From Marinosulfonomonas sp. (GTDB taxonomy: Bacteria; Pseudomonadota; Alphaproteobacteria; Rhodobacterales; Rhodobacteraceae): a stretch of 5,105 nt of DNA. The translations under genes and the position numbers were made by a program. Below are positions 1 through 5,021 of this stretch, piece by piece. The stretch lies in assembly GCA_002732995.1 (NCBI GenBank), contig NVTS01000130.1, positions 1,674-6,778 on the forward strand. The letters are read 5' to 3'. Position 1 is the stretch's first letter, and each line of letters begins with the position of its first letter. The notes beneath the pieces are model-generated. The model was given only the letters and a program-made list of their open reading frames with translations, had not been told where the DNA came from and did not search any database.

Positions 1-36
1 AAGCGACGTGATTAGCAGGGAACGAGTAATAAACAT
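1..36 (-). CDS. Possible N-terminus of an unidentified gene running off the left edge
   Basis: On the minus strand an ATG at 36-34 opens a frame with no stop up to the window edge, giving MFITRSLLITSL. A basic residue followed by a hydrophobic run is what the start of a signal peptide or membrane anchor looks like. A GGAG (minus strand, 46-43) lies 6 nt upstream of the ATG, a good Shine-Dalgarno position. The same frame is open upstream back to about 228, so an earlier start such as the ATG at 81-79 is also possible. A loose promoter-like pair, TTGTAA (158-153) and TATTTA (135-130) with 17 nt between, lies upstream in AT-rich DNA. Only 12 codons are visible and no family can be named; a chance ORF is a real alternative. 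Confidence 0.3.
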   Translation of the reverse strand, partial: MFITRSLLITSL

Positions 37-310
37 GAGGGGCTCCGACTGTTCAGGACGGGTGAAAACATTGCCCGACATCGGGAACGTCGCATCACCA
101 GCAGTTGTATTTAAGGGTTCAGTGATGGTTAAATAGAAAAGTGAGTGAGTAATTACAATCTTTTTTGCCTTCCTATCACAGAACAGGACAAATCCTGCCG
201 GCAAACTCTTAGTACAGGTGCCAATCAACTATAGAGCAAAGGCCGCGCCTTTTCATTTTGACAGCGCTACCGTCATAGGGTTTGTTGGCCTTGCAACAGG
301 AGAACCACAA
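37..310. other. AT-rich intergenic spacer without a recognised gene
   Basis: This stretch holds no gene I can support. It contains a 12-bp inverted repeat at 74-85 (CCCGA-CA-TCGGG), a run of six T at 161-166, and the tandem GTGAGTGAGT at 141-150. A TTGACA (258-263) precedes the MAPEG pseudogene, but the hexamer 17 nt later (TTTGTT) is a poor -10, so a promoter is only possible. The frame running in from 218 continues into the MAPEG frame, but its extra N-terminus has no family resemblance and a better start with a ribosome binding site exists at 311. Confidence 0.4.
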
Positions 311-614
311 ATGACCATCTCAATCACCCCGCTTTATGCAGGCCTCATTTCCTTGCTGTTTATCGCTCTCGGCATACGGGTGATCAAGGTCCGGCACGGT
401 GATGAAATTACACTGGGCGATGACCGAGATGCAGGGCGCACCGGTCTGGGTGGTGCATATACTGGGTCTGATGCTGCTGCTTGGCCGCGTGATGCACGGC
501 TGGGGCATGAGCCAGTCACCGCAAAACCTGCCGGCCCGTGAGTATGGAATGATGCTGGCTCTGGCGATGATCGCCTTCACGGCCATCGCCAATATTGGCC
601 ACGTTCTGTTTTAG
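311..614 (+). pseudogene. Broken MAPEG-family membrane protein (YecN-like), internal deletion plus frameshift
   Basis: MAPEG proteins are small four-helix membrane proteins related to microsomal glutathione transferases; YecN-type bacterial members are about 130 residues and of unclear substrate. The ATG at 311 has AGGAGA (298-303) 7 nt upstream and begins MTISITPLYAGLISLLFIAL, the typical first helix, reaching LGDD near 424. The family then continues in a different frame from 417: AMTEMQGAPVWVVHILGLML, then GRVMHGWGM and a last hydrophobic helix to the TAG at 612-614. What is missing is roughly 26-30 codons that normally carry the conserved R-x-H-x-N-x-x-E-Y-x-P region and most of helix 2. 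The joined remnant would be about 102 residues. The two frames meet at GCGATGAC (417-424). The downstream frame has its own ATG (399), but translation from it is unsupported by a good ribosome binding site. Almost certainly non-functional as a MAPEG enzyme. Confidence 0.75.
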
Positions 615-667
615 GATCGCAACAGCCCCTAGTGGTTATATTTTTTCATTCCAGCAGCATTTAACCC

Positions 668-695
668 TTGCGGCCTGTCAAACCAGCGCTATATA
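668..695 (+). promoter_or_regulatory. Probable tRNA-Gly promoter
   Basis: TTGCGG (668-673) and TATATA (690-695) are separated by 16 nt, close to sigma-70-type spacing, and transcription would start about 12-15 nt before the tRNA. No other -10-like hexamer is nearby. Pattern only; both hexamers are imperfect. Confidence 0.4.
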
Positions 696-714
696 TCGCC
701 AGACCATTTGGTAT

Positions 715-789
715 GCGGGCGTAGCTCAGGGGTAGAGCATAACCTTGCCAAGGTTAGGGTCGAGAGTTCGAATCTCTTCGCCCGCTCCA
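715..789 (+). tRNA. tRNA-Gly (anticodon GCC)
   Basis: The sequence folds into a full cloverleaf. The acceptor stem GCGGGCG (715-721) pairs perfectly with CGCCCGC (779-785), followed by discriminator T786 and an encoded CCA (787-789). The D stem is GCTC/GAGC (724-727 / 735-738). The anticodon stem is TAACC/GGTTA (740-744 / 752-756) around loop TTGCCAA with anticodon GCC at 747-749, which reads GGC and GGU glycine codons. The T stem is GAGAG/CTCTT (762-766 / 774-778) around TTCGAAT. The length of 75 nt including CCA is normal. No integrase or duplicated 3' end is seen beside it, so there is no sign of use as an attachment site. Confidence 0.98.
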
Positions 790-800
790 ATTGGATCACA

Positions 801-834
801 AAACGGCGTGGCCTTCTGGCTGCGCCGTTTGTCG
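801..834. terminator. Bidirectional terminator hairpin between tRNA-Gly and the Lrp-type gene
   Basis: AAACGGCG (801-808) pairs with CGCCGTTT (823-830). The stem continues through two G-U wobbles and GCC/GGC (811-813 / 818-820) to a TTCT loop, about 13 bp in all. The T run after it is short on the plus strand (GTTTGTCGTTT) and better on the minus strand (CGCCGTTTTGT). It lies between the tRNA and the convergent gene ending at 861, so it can serve both. Confidence 0.75.
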
Positions 835-860
835 TTTCACCTGCTAGAACGCCTTGCCCA

Positions 861-1100
861 TTAAAACGCTTTAAATGTCAGTGTGGTTAGCGAGCGTTTG
901 ATATCTTTGATATCCAGCAGGTTATCGCTGATATATTTGCCCACGTCCTGATCCGCCGGAATATACATCTTCATCAGCAAATCATAATCACCCGATGTCG
1001 AATACAGTTCGGAATGGATTTCGCGGGCGATGATCGCTTGCGCAACCTTATAGGTTCTGCCGGGGCGACAGCGCAGCTGAACGAATACACAGGTGGACAT
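861..1100 (-). CDS. Stand-alone Lrp/AsnC ligand-binding (RAM) domain protein
   Basis: This 79-residue protein is only the C-terminal ligand-binding half of Lrp/AsnC regulators (AsnC_trans_reg, RAM domain); there is no helix-turn-helix. In full-length family members this alpha/beta fold forms dimers and octamers and binds amino acids at subunit interfaces. Visible features are the first strand [10 protein letters not shown] (5-14), the helix around residues 17-29, the signature SGDYDLLMK (36-44) in which the glycine-aspartate turn is typical of effector-binding loops, and the last strand [11 protein letters not shown] (69-79). The ATG at 1100-1098 has GGAG (1110-1107) 6 nt upstream. It is transcribed divergently from hisB with 132 bp between the starts. 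A role as an amino-acid-sensing partner or modulator is inference. It cannot bind DNA by itself in the usual Lrp way. Confidence 0.9.
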   Translation of the reverse strand: MSTCVFVQLRCRPGRTYKVAQAIIAREIHSELYSTSGDYDLLMKMYIPADQDVGKYISDNLLDIKDIKRSLTTLTFKAF

Positions 1101-1119
1101 GATGGTCTCCGATTATCAG

Positions 1120-1131
1120 GTTTGGCCAAAC
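1120..1131. promoter_or_regulatory. Perfect 12-bp palindrome in the divergent Lrp-type/hisB spacer
   Basis: GTTTGGCCAAAC is fully self-complementary and lies 19 nt before the start codon of the minus-strand gene and about 100 nt before hisB. Position and symmetry fit an operator for a dimeric regulator, but a 12-bp palindrome can also arise by chance and no family can be assigned. Confidence 0.35.
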
Positions 1132-1175
1132 TTGGCACGAAAACCGCACCCGCCACAAGAAGCATTGCGCATGGC

Positions 1176-1204
1176 TTGGATTTCCGCCCCACCCCGCCTA
1201 TAGA
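1176..1204 (+). promoter_or_regulatory. Possible hisB promoter
   Basis: TTGGAT (1176-1181) and TATAGA (1199-1204) are exactly 17 nt apart. Transcription would start near 1211, leaving a short leader of about 22 nt that contains the GGAGG of hisB. The -35 is weak. No leader peptide rich in histidine codons or attenuator is seen in the spacer. Confidence 0.35.
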
Positions 1205-1232
1205 AGGCGCGAACAACCATGCGGAGGCGGTT

Positions 1233-1820
1233 ATGCGCACAGCTTTGATTACGCGGAAAACGGCAGAGACCGATATCACGGTTCAGGTGAACCTTGATGG
1301 CACCGGCATCTATGATAATGAAACCGGCATTGGGTTTTTTGACCATATGCTGGACCAGCTGTCGCGCCACTCGCTGGTGGATATCACCGTGCGGGCCAAG
1401 GGCGATTTACACATTGATGACCACCACACGGTTGAAGATGTGGGTATCGCGCTGGGGCAGGCCTTGGTTGCGGCTGTCGGTGATAAAAAGGGCATCCGGC
1501 GCTATGGCGAATGCCACTTGCCGATGGATGACGCCCAAGTGCGATGTGCACTGGATTTGTCGGCACGGCCCTATCTGGTGTGGAATGTCGAAATGCCGAC
1601 GGCCAAAATCGGCACGTTCGACACCGAGCTTACGCGCGAATTCTTTCAGGCACTGGCCACGCATGGCGGTATCACCCTGCACATTGACCAGATCCACGGG
1701 TTTAACAGCCACCACATCGCCGAGGCCGCCTTCAAGGCGGTTGCGCGGGCGTTGCGCATTGCGCTGGAAACCGACCCGCGAAAATCGGATGCGATCCCGT
1801 CGACCAAGGGGAAGCTGTAA
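1233..1820 (+). CDS. hisB: Imidazoleglycerol-phosphate dehydratase
   Basis: HisB removes water from imidazole-glycerol phosphate to give imidazole-acetol phosphate in cytosolic histidine biosynthesis. The 195-residue product is the single-domain, manganese-dependent IGPD form, without the histidinol-phosphatase domain of the enterobacterial bifunctional protein. Key motifs are [13 protein letters not shown] (34-46), the metal-binding DDHHTVED (62-69), RPYLVWN (112-118) and the second metal motif [12 protein letters not shown] (158-169), ending PSTKGKL. The start chosen is the ATG at 1233, with GGAGG (1223-1227) 5 nt upstream. The protein then begins [15 protein letters not shown], as in relatives. 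The frame is open further upstream to 1014, but that part overlaps the divergent gene and has no family resemblance. First gene of the his run, with a divergent neighbour. Confidence 0.97.
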   Translation: MRTALITRKTAETDITVQVNLDGTGIYDNETGIGFFDHMLDQLSRHSLVDITVRAKGDLHIDDHHTVEDVGIALGQALVAAVGDKKGIRRYGECHLPMDDAQVRCALDLSARPYLVWNVEMPTAKIGTFDTELTREFFQALATHGGITLHIDQIHGFNSHHIAEAAFKAVARALRIALETDPRKSDAIPSTKGKL

Positions 1821-1868
1821 GTGTATCCCGAAAAGTGGGAACCGGTTTTCGGACCAAGATGCGCGGCA
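1821..1868. repeat. Alphaproteobacterial intergenic palindromic repeat between hisB and hisH
   Basis: Directly after the hisB stop, CCGAAAA (1828-1834) is inverted as TTTTCGG (1846-1852) around GTGGGAACCGG, followed by ACCAAGATGCGCGGCAAAA. The core GAAAAGTGGGAACCGGTTTT is, from memory, the core of a very abundant short palindromic repeat in intergenic DNA of Rhizobiales and related alphaproteobacteria, there usually followed by a GATCATGC-type tail. Here the tail is partly eroded. As RNA it could form a hairpin between the two genes. It has no T run, so it is unlikely to terminate; it might affect message stability or the hisB/hisH ratio (inference). It also creates a false in-frame ATG at 1835 for hisH. 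Confidence 0.7.
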
Positions 1869-1882
1869 AAAAGGAAAATCAA

Positions 1883-2521
1883 GTGCTGACTGTTCTGATC
1901 GACTATGAGTCCGGCAATCTGCATTCGGCTGAAAAGGCGTTTCAGCGCATGGCGGGTGAGGCGGATGCGGGCGAGGTGATTGTCACCTCTAACCCCGATG
2001 ATGTGCTGCGGGCCGACCGGATTGTGCTGCCAGGCGACGGCGCATTTCCGGCCTGTAAGGCGGCGCTGTTTGACCATTCCGGCCTGTTTGAAGCCACCCG
2101 CGAGATGGTGATCGACAAAGGCCGCCCGTTTCTGGGGATTTGTGTCGGCATGCAGATGATGGCCACATGGGGACGCGAATATGAGGATACGCGCGGCTTT
2201 GACTGGGTCGGCGGCGAGATTGTGAAAATCGAGCCAACAGGCAAGGCGCTGAAGGTGCCGCATATGGGCTGGAACGATCTGGTAATCGACAGCCCGCACG
2301 CGGTTCTGGACGGCGTGAAAACCGGTGATCACGCCTATTTCGTGCACAGCTACAAGTTTGAAGTGGCCAACCCTGCGGACCGCATTGCGCATGTGGATTA
2401 TGGCCGTGATATCACCGCGATCATCGGGCGTGACAACATGCTGGGCATGCAGTTCCACCCCGAGAAAAGCCAGAGCGCTGGCTTGCGGCTGATCTCGAAT
2501 TTTCTGACGTGGGTACCATAG
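1883..2521 (+). CDS. hisH: Imidazole glycerol phosphate synthase, glutamine amidotransferase subunit
   Basis: HisH hydrolyses glutamine and channels ammonia to HisF, which makes imidazole-glycerol phosphate and AICAR. The 212-residue class I glutamine amidotransferase shows the N-terminal LIDYESGNLHS (5-15), the oxyanion-region PGDGAF (50-55), the nucleophile C87 in FLGICVGMQM, YFVHSYKF (152-159), and the catalytic H192 and E194 in FHPEKSQ. I choose the GTG at 1883. AAGGAA (1871-1876) lies 6 nt before it, and the protein then starts (M)LTVLIDYESGN, as in relatives. The ATG at 1835 would add 16 residues encoded by the palindromic repeat. The gene is 62 nt downstream of hisB and probably co-transcribed. 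HisF, its obligate partner, is not in the window. A diverged copy of the last 35 bp of this gene occurs at 2794-2828. Confidence 0.97.
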   Translation: MLTVLIDYESGNLHSAEKAFQRMAGEADAGEVIVTSNPDDVLRADRIVLPGDGAFPACKAALFDHSGLFEATREMVIDKGRPFLGICVGMQMMATWGREYEDTRGFDWVGGEIVKIEPTGKALKVPHMGWNDLVIDSPHAVLDGVKTGDHAYFVHSYKFEVANPADRIAHVDYGRDITAIIGRDNMLGMQFHPEKSQSAGLRLISNFLTWVP

Positions 2522-2522
2522 G

Positions 2523-2669
2523 TTAATCCACCATGACCGGTTTGCTTTTTGCCATCGGCGGGGACACCCACGTGCCCAAAATTTCATCCGCTGCTGCGGG
2601 GGCGGGTGCCATCAGCATTGCAAGGGAAAATCCGGCAACAATTGCCTTGGGTGAAATAGCCGTTTTCAT
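2523..2669 (-). pseudogene. Truncated DUF2147-type secreted protein gene
   Basis: The ATG at 2669-2667 opens 48 codons. There is a signal peptide with hydrophobic core (about residues 9-22) and an AXA site at APAAA (residues 23-27), then DEILGTWVSPP, which is how mature DUF2147 proteins begin (compare DPVEGIWQTAK in the intact neighbour). It then ends in MAKSKPVMVD and a TAA immediately beside the convergent hisH stop. About 80-90 residues of the usual domain, including the cysteine pairs, are missing. The final bases resemble the 3' end of the intact copy (end near 2839), so an internal deletion rather than simple end loss is possible. The ribosome binding site is weak (AAGAAAAG). Product could still be exported as a short peptide, but a remnant is more likely. 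Confidence 0.65.
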
Positions 2670-2721
2670 GGTCTTTTCTTTCAAATGGGTTGTCAAAAAA
2701 TCAGTTGGATGTAGATTATTG

Positions 2722-2734
2722 AGAATAGTATTCT
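2722..2734. promoter_or_regulatory. Inverted repeat upstream of the truncated DUF2147 gene
   Basis: AGAATA-G-TATTCT is a perfect inverted repeat with a one-base centre, 53 nt upstream of the minus-strand start at 2669. An operator is possible from position, but it is short, AT-rich and unassigned to any regulator. Confidence 0.25.
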
Positions 2735-2769
2735 GCCATTCATACACCGAACAGACCACTTTCGCCATG

Positions 2770-2803
2770 AAAAAGCCAGTGCACGCAGGCACTGGCTGAT
2801 TTT
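2770..2803. terminator. Bidirectional terminator between the two DUF2147 genes
   Basis: AGCCAGTGC (2774-2782) pairs perfectly with GCACTGGCT (2789-2797) around a 6-nt loop. The stem is flanked by AAAAA on the left (a T run on the minus strand) and GATTTT on the right. On the minus strand it ends transcription of the intact DUF2147 gene. On the plus strand it could end transcription coming from hisBH, which would make hisA depend on its own promoter. The right arm overlaps the start of the hisH-tail copy. Confidence 0.85.
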
Positions 2804-2828
2804 GAACTTTCTGACGTGGACGCCGTAG
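2794..2828 (+). repeat. Diverged duplicate of the 3' end of hisH
   Basis: These 35 bases match the last 35 bases of hisH (2487-2521) at 28 positions with no gaps. All seven differences are transitions. The reading frame is kept: LILNFLTWTP followed by TAG, against LISNFLTWVP followed by TAG in hisH. No open hisH frame precedes it, so it is a non-coding remnant. In both places a DUF2147 gene on the minus strand follows at once, which suggests duplication of a unit containing the hisH tail and DUF2147. Confidence 0.8.
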
Positions 2829-2838
2829 AGCTAACCGA

Positions 2839-3231
2839 TCACTTGATCCGTTTCCAAGCGCCGCCATTGCGGCAAATCCCAAAGACACAGCCTTTGATTG
2901 CCAGATTGTTTCCGGTCATTGTCATTTTCGAGGAGTAGGTTTTATCGCGATCAGGCGCCCAGACTTTGCCGCCATTATAAAACCCGTCACCTTTGGGAAC
3001 CATACCCCAGATAATCTTGCGGCCTATATTATCTGACTCAAGCGGCGCACCGCTGCTGTCAAAAGACTTTACCAATACACCACAGATTTTTGCGCCGCAC
3101 GCGGATACCTTGATATGGCCAAAGTTACCGTTGTCGTCTTTTGCTGTTTGCCATATTCCCTCGACCGGATCGGCAAATGCCGGAGCCGCCAGTGCGAATA
3201 TAAACGCGAAAACAAGTCCTGGTTTCTTCAT
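2839..3231 (-). CDS. DUF2147 family secreted protein
   Basis: A 130-residue exported protein of unknown function (DUF2147, a small beta-rich domain). The signal peptide MKKPGLVFAFIFALAAPAFA (1-20) has a clear AFA cleavage site, so the mature protein probably acts in the periplasm. Family hallmarks are GIW (25-27), the strand before C45 and C50 in ACGAKICGVL, GRKIIWGM (70-77), the GF/YNGGKVWAPDRDKTYSSKM region (83-103), GC115 VFGIC120, and the C-terminal W126KRIK. The four cysteines form two pairs spaced CX4C and may make disulfides. The ATG at 3231-3229 has GGAGG (3244-3240) 8 nt upstream. It diverges from hisA (156 bp between starts) and faces hisH. A histidine-related role is not indicated by the sequence. 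Confidence 0.92.
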   Translation of the reverse strand: MKKPGLVFAFIFALAAPAFADPVEGIWQTAKDDNGNFGHIKVSACGAKICGVLVKSFDSSGAPLESDNIGRKIIWGMVPKGDGFYNGGKVWAPDRDKTYSSKMTMTGNNLAIKGCVFGICRNGGAWKRIK

Positions 3232-3268
3232 TTTGGTTTCCTCCCATGGATTATTGTAACCATTCTGC

Positions 3269-3297
3269 CCAGACTGCGCCAATCTGGCCCAGTCTGG
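3269..3297. promoter_or_regulatory. Hairpin-forming inverted repeat in the DUF2147/hisA divergent spacer
   Basis: CCAGACTG (3269-3276) pairs with CAGTCTGG (3290-3297). After one C-C mismatch the stem continues as GCCA/TGGC (3278-3281 / 3285-3288) with a 3-nt loop. It lies 38 nt upstream of the DUF2147 start and about 90 nt before hisA. There is no T run, so an operator or a structured leader fits better than a terminator. Confidence 0.5.
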
Positions 3298-3302
3298 CAA
3301 GC

Positions 3303-3320
3303 CTAACGTTGGGTCGTTAG
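3303..3320. promoter_or_regulatory. Operator-like inverted repeat between DUF2147 and hisA
   Basis: CTAACG (3303-3308) and CGTTAG (3315-3320) are exact inverted copies with a 6-nt spacer, about 68 nt before hisA and 72 nt before the DUF2147 start. Size and spacing suit a dimeric helix-turn-helix repressor, but no regulator is encoded nearby except the HTH-less Lrp-type protein. Confidence 0.4.
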
Positions 3321-3322
3321 AT

Positions 3323-3358
3323 CGCTTTGCATTTGGCGCTACTTCGTGCAAAACAGCG
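3323..3358. promoter_or_regulatory. Imperfect inverted repeat just upstream of hisA
   Basis: TTTGCA (3326-3331) and TGCAAA (3347-3352), with outer CGC (3323-3325) and GCG (3356-3358), form an imperfect dyad 30-65 nt before the hisA start. TTGCAT (3327-3332) could be a -35, but no good -10 follows at 17 nt. Weak evidence. Confidence 0.25.
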
Positions 3359-3387
3359 CATGACTGATCCAGACAAGGCCACAAATT

Positions 3388-4110
3388 ATGATCCTATACC
3401 CCGCGATTGACCTAAAAGACGGCCAGGCCGTGCGCCTGATCAAAGGCGATATGAGCAAATCCACCGTGTTTAATGACAGCCCCGCGAGCCAAGCGCGGGC
3501 CTTTGTCGACGCGGGCTGTGAATGGCTGCATCTGGTTGATTTGAACGGGGCGTTTGCCGGAGAGCCGGTGAACGGGGCTGCGGTTGAGGCCATTCTGGCG
3601 GCCACGGACGTGCCTGCCCAGTTGGGCGGCGGTATCCGCGATATGGCCACGATCGAGCGCTGGATCGAGCGCGGTATTGCACGGGTTATTCTGGGCACGG
3701 TTGCGGTTGAAAATCCCGATCTGGTGCGGCAGGCAGCGCGGGCGTTTCCGGGCAAGGTCGCCGTGGGGATCGACGCGCGCGATGGCCGTGTGGCGACCAA
3801 GGGCTGGGCGCAAGAAACCGACGTGATGGTCACCGATCTGGCCCGCTCCTTCGAGGACGCAGGCGTAGCAGCGATCATCTACACCGACATCAACCGCGAT
3901 GGTGCCATGCAGGGACCGAACGTCGCGGCCACAGCGGCGCTGGCCAATGCAGTGGACATTCCGGTGATTGCCAGCGGCGGGGTCAGTTCAATGGCGGACC
4001 TTGAGGCGCTGCGCGATTGCGGAGCACCGTTGAACGGGGCGATTTCGGGCCGCGCGCTCTATGACGGGGCGATTGATCTGGGCGCGGCGCTGGCGTTGTT
4101 GAAGGGGTAG
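3388..4110 (+). CDS. hisA: Phosphoribosylformimino-5-aminoimidazole carboxamide ribotide isomerase
   Basis: HisA converts ProFAR to PRFAR by an Amadori rearrangement, the step before HisF/HisH. The 240-residue product is a complete (beta/alpha)8 barrel of the HisA/HisF family. Catalytic aspartates are D8 in [14 protein letters not shown] (4-17) and D129 in VGIDARDG (126-133). The two-fold phosphate-binding motifs are QLGGGIR (78-84) and IASGGVSS (194-201). [13 protein letters not shown] (166-178) and GRALYDG (221-227) are also typical. The ATG at 3388 gives the expected [10 protein letters not shown] start. The ribosome binding site is weak (AAGG at 3375-3378, 9 nt away). It is separated from hisH by two antisense genes and a terminator, so it probably uses a promoter in the 3232-3387 spacer. 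Confidence 0.97.
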   Translation: MILYPAIDLKDGQAVRLIKGDMSKSTVFNDSPASQARAFVDAGCEWLHLVDLNGAFAGEPVNGAAVEAILAATDVPAQLGGGIRDMATIERWIERGIARVILGTVAVENPDLVRQAARAFPGKVAVGIDARDGRVATKGWAQETDVMVTDLARSFEDAGVAAIIYTDINRDGAMQGPNVAATAALANAVDIPVIASGGVSSMADLEALRDCGAPLNGAISGRALYDGAIDLGAALALLKG

Positions 4111-4114
4111 ACGC

Positions 4115-4558
4115 GTGTCTAAAGTTATCAAGACCAGTTTACCGTCGCAAAGCATGCTACAGACGGTTATACAGCCTGATGACTTTCTGGATTGCTACAG
4201 GTGCAAGACATCCATTGATGTGGAACTGGCGGCAACGCGAGCGATGGATTTTCCCATCTGGGTTAGCTGGCTGATGAAAATTCGCAATATTGTGGTTATG
4301 CCTTTTGGCCTGCGGACCGATCCGGGCAAAGGCGAAACAATCGGGTTTTTTCCAGTCGTGATGCGCAATGATACCGAGATCATCCTAGGGTTTGATGACA
4401 AGCATCTGGATTTTCGCATCTCGATTCTAACCGATGGCAGCCACGCATACGGGGCCACATGGGGGCGACGGCACAATTGGCTGGGGCGCATCTATCTGGC
4501 GGTGATTATGCCATTCCACGTATTGATCATGCGTGGCGCCATCGGGCGGATAGATTAA
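4115..4558 (+). CDS. DUF2867 domain protein
   Basis: A 147-residue protein of unknown function matching the DUF2867 family by pattern: DFLDCYRC (23-30), a helix with FPIWVSWLMKIRN (46-58), MPFGLR (62-67), the central LGFDDKHLDFRIS (91-103) and the conserved C-terminal WLGRIYLAVIMPFHVLIMR (122-140). The last segment is amphipathic to hydrophobic and may contact the membrane. There is no signal peptide. I take the GTG at 4115, 4 nt after the hisA stop. AAGGGG (4102-4107), its ribosome binding site, lies in the last hisA codons, so translation is probably coupled to hisA. The link to histidine synthesis is positional only. Confidence 0.85.
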   Translation: MSKVIKTSLPSQSMLQTVIQPDDFLDCYRCKTSIDVELAATRAMDFPIWVSWLMKIRNIVVMPFGLRTDPGKGETIGFFPVVMRNDTEIILGFDDKHLDFRISILTDGSHAYGATWGRRHNWLGRIYLAVIMPFHVLIMRGAIGRID

Positions 4559-4586
4559 TGGGCATCCGCTGCTCGGGATATGCAAG

Positions 4587-5021
4587 GTGACCTCCCTCAC
4601 AGCCCTGTTCCTGCTGGCCTTCTCTGCCGCGACCCTGCTCCCTGGCGGGTCCGAAGCAGCCCTGGTGGCGATGGTCTCATTGTCGGAACACACCACCCTG
4701 ACCCTGCTGGCGGTGGCCAGCCTCGGCAACATCCTCGGATCGGTGCTGAACTACGGGCTGGGCCGTGTGGCGCTACAATATCAGAATCGCAAGTGGTTCC
4801 CCGTGTCAGGCCCCGCATTAACCAAGGCCCAAGGCTGGTTCAGCCATTGGGGTCAATGGGCGGTGTTGCTGGCGTGGGTGCCGATCATTGGTGATCCGAT
4901 CACGGTTGCGGCGGGGGTGATGCGAATGCGGTTTTGGCTGTTTTTACTGCTGGTCAGCCTGTCGAAAACACTGCGGTATGCTGCGGTTCTTGGCGTGTTA
5001 AATATGTTGGGGCTGTCCTAG
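4587..5021 (+). CDS. YqaA-type small membrane protein (SNARE-associated/DedA-like), C-terminus probably altered by IS insertion
   Basis: A 144-residue inner-membrane protein of the YqaA family. It has an N-terminal hydrophobic helix leading to LLPGGSE (17-23), a second around 36-62 with SLGNILGSVLNYGLGR (45-60), and a re-entrant or membrane segment with WVPIIGDPITVAAGVMR (97-113). A last helix runs to about residue 140. These LPGxSE, GNxLGSxxNYxxGR and GDPxTxxAG motifs are the family hallmarks; the molecular function is not established, though DedA relatives are lipid or membrane-homeostasis proteins. The GTG at 4587 gives the expected start directly before the first helix; the ribosome binding site is poor (GGGA, 4575-4578). 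The last codons (GLS and TAG) lie in what looks like the terminal repeat of an IS beginning near 5009. The native C-terminus is probably cut by a few residues. 28 nt downstream of the DUF2867 gene, same transcript likely. Confidence 0.85.
   Translation: MTSLTALFLLAFSAATLLPGGSEAALVAMVSLSEHTTLTLLAVASLGNILGSVLNYGLGRVALQYQNRKWFPVSGPALTKAQGWFSHWGQWAVLLAWVPIIGDPITVAAGVMRMRFWLFLLLVSLSKTLRYAAVLGVLNMLGLS

Noticed and set aside
218..310. Upstream start extending the MAPEG frame
   Set aside because: The extra residues do not resemble the family, and AGGAGA precedes the ATG at 311.
715..789. tRNA-Gly as an integration site of a genomic island
   Set aside because: No duplicated tRNA 3' end or integrase gene is visible in the window.
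708..890. 60-codon ORF over the tRNA
   Set aside because: It reads through tRNA-Gly and the terminator hairpin, so it is a shadow.
1014..1232. N-terminal extension of hisB in an open frame
   Set aside because: It overlaps the divergent Lrp-type gene and has no HisB resemblance, while the ATG at 1233 has GGAGG and gives the family N-terminus.
1835..1882. ATG start for hisH 16 codons upstream
   Set aside because: The added residues are encoded by a palindromic repeat. The GTG at 1883 has a ribosome binding site and gives the normal HisH start.
1294..1908. Long plus-strand ORF (204 codons) overlapping hisB in another frame
   Set aside because: Composition is rich in Arg, Trp and Ser, typical of an out-of-frame reading of a high-GC gene; hisB occupies the region.
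1646..2587. 313-codon minus-strand ORF opposite hisB and hisH
   Set aside because: It is antisense to two clearly recognised enzymes and shows no family motif. Long antisense ORFs are common in GC-rich DNA.
2670..2838. N-terminal extension of the truncated DUF2147 frame back to 2888
   Set aside because: It would read through the terminator hairpin and hisH-tail copy. The ATG at 2669 gives a clean signal peptide.
3269..3297. Hairpin before hisA read as a terminator or his attenuator
   Set aside because: There is no T run, no histidine-rich leader peptide and no alternative pairing partner.
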